From Gnetum montanum (Eukaryota; Streptophyta; Gnetopsida; Gnetales; Gnetaceae): a DNA stretch of 64,000 bases. The DNA lies in contig MNCI01020752.1 of the NCBI GenBank assembly GCA_015680685.1, forward strand, positions 71,711-135,710. The letters are read 5' to 3'. The position numbers and the translations under genes were made by a program. Shown piece by piece: positions 58,081 to 64,000 of this stretch (position 1 is its first letter; every line of letters starts with the position of its first letter). The notes under the pieces were generated by a model. The model did no database searches and was not told the DNA's origin. It saw only the letters and a list, made by a program, of their open reading frames with translations.

Positions 58081-61000
58081 TGAGCATGAAAATTGAGAGT
58101 TTTGAGGCTCCCGCACTGGGTCCCCCTTGTTTCCATGCTAGCCAACATAGAAGAATGGACCCTCAACATGGAAACTAGGTAAAGTAGGTTTTGGGGCATT
58201 TAGAGGTCCAAAATTAAGGTTTTGGGGCCTTCATAAGGCAACATAGGACTAGATTTGTCAAAATTAGGCACTCTAGAGTTCGGTAAAAGCTAAAATGTAG
58301 GTTCTTGAGCCTTCCCCCCTATTTCCATGCTAGCCCTTGTGGAAGAGATATGTGTTCAACTTGGAGAATCAAAATCCTAGCCAAAATAGGATCAAATATG
58401 ATAAAATAGGTAGTCAGAACCTAGATCTAGAAGTTGTGCATCCTCTAGCTTTGTTTTGAGGCCATTGGAGTTGGTTTTGAAGGTCAAAACAAGCTAAAAT
58501 GGCTTTACCCCCTTCTTCCACGTTGAGCACAATATTCACAATGTGGAAGAATTGTGGGGACACTTGTTTTGTGGATTCAAAGTGTTCTAGAAGCACATTA
58601 ACTAGGTTCCTAGGATCCTAGGGTGGTAAGTCATGATTCTATAAGTTTCTAGCTAATTTTGAACATGTTTGGAGGTCATGCAAGCGCATCTAAGGTCTTC
58701 CCTCCTTATTTCCACATTGGAGAAGTTGCTCTAGTTTGAAAGATTGGGAAGAATGAGTTTTGAAGGTCAAAATAAGGTTAAATGAGAAAAATCTCAAGGC
58801 TACAAGGTCTAAACCTTCTCTGGCATAAATCTTTGGCTTCTAGGAGTGTCATCTTGCCATGAAAAGTGGAAAAGTAGCTTTCCCGACCTATTTCCACATT
58901 GCCCAACATGAAAGGGATCTTCTCTATTGTGGACGAAATAAGAATCACAAATCTAGGCCAGTTTAAATCAGAATCAAATATGCATGTTAGCCTCTAGAGT
59001 CGGTAGGGCCAAGGGCTAGGGTTTCATGTCAAACTTTGATAGTTTTGAATACTTCTAAGTGTTTTGTGGGCTTTTCCTCTTTTTACCATGGTGGGATTGG
59101 GGTTATCAACATGGAAGACTAGGGGGACCACTTTTTGCCCATTTGAAATTAATATTCTAAGGTTTGAAGACTCCAGAGGGGTTGGCAGGGTTCAAGAATG
59201 TATGCAAGGTTATTTAATGCCATTTTGAGGTGTTTATAGGCCTCAAATGAGTTTCCCCCTTAGTTTTCACACTAATCAGCATGGAGGAAGGGATCCCCAA
59301 CATGGAAAAACCATAAATATCATATCTAGATCAATTTTGACCTCAATCAATTGTGCATGTATGCTTCCAAGGTTTTCGATGTCAAGGACTAGGGTTTAGA
59401 GTCAAAATTAGTTAGTTTAAAGGCTTCTTAGATGGTTTTTGAGATTCCCCTTTATTTTTCATGCTAGGGACAGTATGATCAACAAGGAAGACTAAATGGA
59501 AGTAGCTTCTTAACTATCTATGATTACTTTTGCAAGGTTTGAGGGCTCCAAAAGGCATGAAACTAGTCTTAGAGCTTATGTAAGGTTGTAGGCTATTTTT
59601 TTGAGATGTTTAAAGGCTATTTTGGAGTTCCCCAAAAGTTTACACCTTTCTTCCACAATGGGTAACATGGAAGAGGGAGTTATTAGTGTGGATGAATTGA
59701 GAAACCTAGCCTTTTTCCATTTTCTAACATTTTTGGCCATGCAAGTAGGTTTCTAAGGTTGCTAGTGCTGACTACTGCAACAGAGTGTCAAGATTAAGTT
59801 GTTTTGAGGGTTGTTAAGGGATTTTTGGTGTTTTCCCATTTTTCCACATTGGGGTTTCCATGATTAGCATGGGAGATTTGAGGAAATGATTTTTGAATAT
59901 TTATGATCAATCTTAAAGAGTTTGAGGATCCTAGGAAGAGTAGACAAGGTCCTAGGACATAAACAGGACATTCTGGTGTTTGTTTAAGATCTTTGAAGGC
60001 TATTTCTTAGTTCCCCAAAACTTGCCCCTTCTCTTCCATGTTAGATAGCATAGAAGTAGGAGCTCGCAATGTGAAGGAACTAAGGGGCTTTGCTATTTTC
60101 TAATTCTTATCAATTTTGACTATGCATGCATGTCCATAGGGTTACTAGTGTTGACTATTAATGCCTAGGATCCAAATTTGGTTACTTTGAAGGCTATAAC
60201 AAGGATGTTAAGTTTTTCCCCTCCATCCACACTAGGGCTAGGATCTCCCTCAATGTGTAGAACCCAAGGGGATCAAGTTTTGATCATTTTATGTTACTTT
60301 CAGAAGTCTAGTATCTTATGGAAGTCAAACTACATGTAAATTCCAATAGTTCTTGCTTTTCCCATTCTATCCATGTTGATACTAGAATGCTCAATGTGGA
60401 GGAGGTCCTCCAAGTATGGAAGAATCTAACAAGGTTGATTTTTGCTAATTTTTTTGGCATTCTAGTGGCATCCAAAAAGGCTATGAAGGTTCTAGTGTCA
60501 ATCGAAGACATTATTATTATTTTCTTATTTTCTTAGCTTCATCCTCCTAGTTTCCATGCTAGATAGAATGAAAAAGGTCTCACCTAGCATGGAATAACCA
60601 TGAAAGTTAGATCTAGGCTAGTTCTACACCCAATTAACCATGCATGTTAGCCTCTAGGATTGTTGGTGTTGACAATTAATAGTTGGTATCAAGATTCAAC
60701 AGTTTGGAGGCTTCTAAGTTCCTTATGTAGTCTTCCCACTTTCTTCCACAATAAGAATGATGTACCTAGCATGAATGAGAGGGTAATGGTAGTTTTGTAC
60801 CATATATGACTACTTTTTGGGCATTTGAATGCTCTAGAGGATTTTGGTAGGGTCTAGGGGTCACCAAGCTTTGAGAAATGGCCACTAGGTAGTTAATTGA
60901 GGTTATTTTTAGCTTCCCCCCNNNNNNNNNNNNNNNNNNNNNNNNNNNNNNNNNNNNNNNNNNNNNNNNNNNNNNNNNNNNNNNNNNNNNNNNNNNNNNN

Positions 61001-61340
61001 NNNNNNNNNNNNNNNNNNNNNNNNNNNNNNNNNNNNNNNNNNNNNNNNNNNNNNNNNNNNNNNNNNNNNNNNNNNNNNNNNNNNNNNNNNNNNNNNNNNN
61101 NNNNNNNNNNNNCCCCCATCCATCCATGCTAGGGATGAGATTCTCATCATGTATGAAGCCTTCCCCAATGTGGAGACACCAAATCCCAAGGTTAAAACTA
61201 GGTTTGGTGAGGTTCCAAGACTGTCAAGTGTTCTTAAAGGGATTCTAGGTTACATGGGCCACTTTGGGGGTCAAACATGGGCTAGATGGGTGTTGAGGAT
61301 AAGAATAGGTGTTACCCCACTTCATCCACACTAAGAACTA
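58080..61340. repeat. Tandem array of an about 190-bp repeat
   Basis: The landmark TTCCATGCTAG (or close variants TTCCACATTGG, TTTTCATGCTAGG, ATCCACACTAGG) recurs near 58130, 58322, 58516, 58708, 58898, 59088, 59268, 59455, 59650, 59840, 60030, 60225, 60555, 60745, 61123 and 61328, mostly 180-195 bp apart. Each is preceded by a C/T tract and followed by AACATGGAAGA-like sequence. Alternate units share more ('GCATGTTAGCCTCTAGG' near 58983, 59355, 59740, 60127), suggesting a dimeric higher-order unit of about 380 bp. Such arrays are known beside Tat/Ogre elements. It contains no credible gene. Confidence 0.75.
60922..61112. other. Assembly gap (191 N)
   Basis: A run of N bounded on both sides by C tracts, inside the tandem array. 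Open frames across it are artefacts. Confidence 0.99.
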
Positions 61341-61344
61341 TTGC

Positions 61345-64000
61345 GTTAGTGTGGAAATCCAAATTGTCTCGATTTGATGATGTCAAAGACTTTTTTACGA
61401 GCTTGGGTCTAAAAAAGGCAACTTTTGGTTACTAAAAATGGTAAAATAGTTATATTTTAATGGTTTTGTAAAATGCAATATATGTATTCATGTTGCACAT
61501 GTTACCCCTAGGTTGGATGCATGGAAGTTAAGGTTTGGTTATGTTCTACATGTCAAAAGTGGCTAGATCTTAGTTATGATATAGCTTTTTAGCTAAGAGG
61601 AAAAGCGTATGGTGGGGACCATAATCCAAAAATTTAAAATTTTGAATTTTGATCTTAACTCTCACCAATTTCAGCATTGAAAATACTTTCCCTCTGCACC
61701 TTGCGCTTTAGTGCACCTGGTGGTGGGTGTTTAGGTTTTGAAGTAGTTTATATTATAAGTTTCTAATCATAATTGTCATAATACACCAATAATGCATTGG
61801 AAGAGGGCTCTGGTAGAGATTTTTGTGGTAGAGACAAACTATCTTTAGCATGGAAGCATCCATTCCTTCCTACACATAGTTTAGAACTCCTATTTCTCTT
61901 AATTGCAATCATCCCCAACATTATGCCTATCATGACATCTAAGAAACATGGAGGAAAGAGATAGAATCCTAGGATTCAAATGGTAGATGAACAAGTAAGG
62001 GATCTATGAAGGCTACCTAAGACCATCTCAATCCAAGCTTCATCTATTGTTGCTCTAAGGTAGGTAGTTCTACTTGTTTTTGCTTTGGTTTCTAGCTGTA
62101 TTTTCATTTTTTATTATGTTTTCCTTGCCTTGTGTGTGCCCATTTTTTAAGATCTATGTTGATAGAAGAGGTAAAATGAAATTTTGAAGAAATATCCTCT
62201 CTCATTTTGGATGTTTCTACACAAATGTATGGTCATTTCATTCTTTTGGCTTTAGTAGATTTGATTTTTGAAATTAGGCTTGTTGTTTTTATGCTTTTTT
62301 TTTTCTAAAAATTTTTGGGCAAGGCCATTTTCTTATATCTAGGCTTCAATTTTCATCAAAATTTAATTTTAATGAAATTTTTCCTCCCTATTTTGGCGTA
62401 TTTTCTAATGGGTATTGATTTTTTTTGGCTATTTTTTCTATGTTTTCATTTCTATGTTAAGTTGGGTTTTAGCCTTTTAGCTATTTACATCAAAGAAAGT
62501 AAGCAATGTTCTATATTTTTCTTAAGAAAATGGTCAATATTATTCAAATCCAATGTTATGGATTTGTATCCCTACATTTAATCTTTTGAATGACTATTTT
62601 CTGATTTGATTTGGCTTTGAAATGATTAAGTTATGGTTATTCTCCTAAGGTCATGTAGTTACGCTTTTTATGCCATTTTTAGATTTTCATGTAAATTCAA
62701 GAATTTTCTCTATACAAAAGGCCAGTGCTTTGTCTATTTTTTGGTTATGATTAAGTGGGCCTTTGCTTCAGCTTTACAACATTGGAGAAATCACTTTGAT
62801 TGGACTTAAAATTATTTTTTATGAATTTTTCATTAATCCTATGTCAAAAGGAGGTTTCTAACATTTTAAGATTTTTGTCCAAATTGGTGAATTTTTCTGC
62901 AAAAAGGAAAAATATTGCAAATTTATGTTGAGTGTGGATGTGTAGGGAGCTTTCAAATAGTGGTAGAATAACTCCATCTAGAGCTCAAACAAATTGTTTG
63001 TGAATTTTTTACCAACTCTTTACAAAAAGGGAGTAATGGTGATGGCTACAATTTTTGCTAGATTTGTCTATGCTTCATGTAAAAATGGTTTTGTATGTCT
63101 AGTTGTAATGGCTATGGCTAGAAATTTTGTGATTTCAAGGTTCTTTCAATGGTGAAATCACTAAAATCGGAGCTTGGATGAATATTTGATGAATTTCATG
63201 GCTAAACTATTGAATCTTGGTTGTAGTACCTTACCCCTTTGTGGATAGATGTGATCGATATGTGTAGCTTTTCTTGTCAACATGTAAAACATACATTTTA
63301 AGTTTGTTTTTTAAAAATAAAAGTAAATTATTTTGCTATTTTTAGTAGGATTTTTACCATGGGTGTATGCTTTTTTCTAAGTTTTAATGGTTTCTCTAAG
63401 TTTGTGCATGATTTAAACTAAGGCTTAATTCTAGTTATAAAGTTTTAGATATGAAGGGCTATGAAAAGTTGTAACAATGATTTTTTTGAGAAATTTTTTA
63501 AGCTAACTTGAATAAAGACCTTAGAGCTTTTCATGGAGGCTAATTTCACCTCCAACTAGGATGTTTTTCCAAACTTGTTAAGAAATTATAATTGGTCATA
63601 ATCCTTTTGCATTGCTTCATGTAGGATCCACTTGAAACCCATCCCTATCATCATGGATTTGGTGGGAATTTTGTGTTATATTGGCCACCCAAAGTCCAAT
63701 ACGGCACTTCCTAACATGCCATTGAGGAAGTCTTCACTGTGGTTCTAGCTTGGGACAAGCAAATTCCTTTCCTACATTCTATAGAACTTTAGTGTGATGC
63801 TATGGTCACACTTGTCTATCGATGTGGTTGGGGCTATAGTGGAGACCTTGTTGTCTTGAGTATTTGGCTTGATTGTCAAGTTCATTACTAACAATCTACC
63901 TCCTAGGACATCAGGAGTATCAATAGACACCATTAGCCCATGTTACCTTACGAAGATCTAGATGATGCAAGAGTATAGTGAGTATAATGCTAACAATACT
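61345..64000. other. Unassigned right-hand stretch
   Basis: No recognised gene or element. Frames such as 62315-62581 are T-rich and without a domain. Many 'GGCTA' and 'TTTTGGCTA' words continue the flavour of the neighbouring repeats. The last 400 bases have lower AT content and no long open frame. An LTR of the Tat-type element may lie here, but no partner was found. Confidence 0.3.

Noticed and set aside
60766-61334. Open frames spanning the N gap
   Set aside because: Most of their codons are N; they are artefacts within the tandem array.
58080-61340. Regularly spaced repeat considered as a CRISPR array
   Set aside because: Period of about 190 bp with diverged, non-palindromic repeats in plant DNA; this is a satellite-type tandem repeat.

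Overview
This is repeat-dense nuclear DNA from a plant with a large, AT-rich and strongly CpG-depleted genome. The evidence is nested Ty1/copia and Ty3/gypsy LTR retrotransposons with plant-type primer sites (tRNA-iMet and tRNA-Asp), LINE ORF2 remnants, tRNA-derived SINE heads, a 5S-rRNA-like (Cassandra-type) fragment and a tandem satellite. LTR pairs are diverged (about four-fifths identical by eye), so the insertions are old. A gymnosperm or another giant-genome plant fits, but no host gene allows a firm placement. I find no intact host gene, rRNA, tRNA, CRISPR or prokaryotic-style operon.

Layout. 1-1020: LINE ORF2 3' relic (minus). 1297-9432: Athila-like Ty3/gypsy element A (plus; TSD GGAGG) with gag and an envelope-position ORF but no pol. 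9684-14293: Ty1/copia element B (minus; TSD CATTA), interrupted by a solo LTR (10697-11608) related to A. 14299-16328: unassigned DNA with minus-strand ORF relics. 16334-22236: gag-only copia element C (minus; TSD GAAAG), inserted into an LTR-like sequence. 22575-24193: copia RT/RNase H relic D (plus). 25256-29740: copia element E (minus) with a SINE head. 30760-37519: second Athila-like element F (plus). 39754-40255: unassigned plus-strand ORF relic. 40570-41990: LINE relic (minus). 44054-53690: chromodomain Ty3/gypsy element G (minus; TSD GTAAG). 54640-57300: Tat/Ogre-type gypsy pol relic with a second RNase H (minus). 58080-61340: about 190-bp tandem repeat with an N gap (60922-61112). 61340-64000: unassigned.

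How the parts relate. A and F have gag but no pol and would have needed enzymes in trans. C is likewise gag-only. B, E and G once carried enzymes, but all are now broken. Decay is dominated by C-to-T and G-to-A changes: element termini go from TG/CA to TA, the tRNA-Asp primer site has four transitions, and many stops can be explained by single transitions. This is what long-term cytosine methylation would leave.

Most notable: (1) inside G, between primer site and gag, an antisense, intron-containing gene relic (50751-52993) of unknown family; (2) an internal copy of the LTR U3/TATA block in element A, upstream of its envelope-position ORF; (3) a conserved G-tract hairpin in A and F; (4) a 5S-like box C fragment and a 22-bp minisatellite inside G; (5) an assembly gap whose length equals one satellite monomer.
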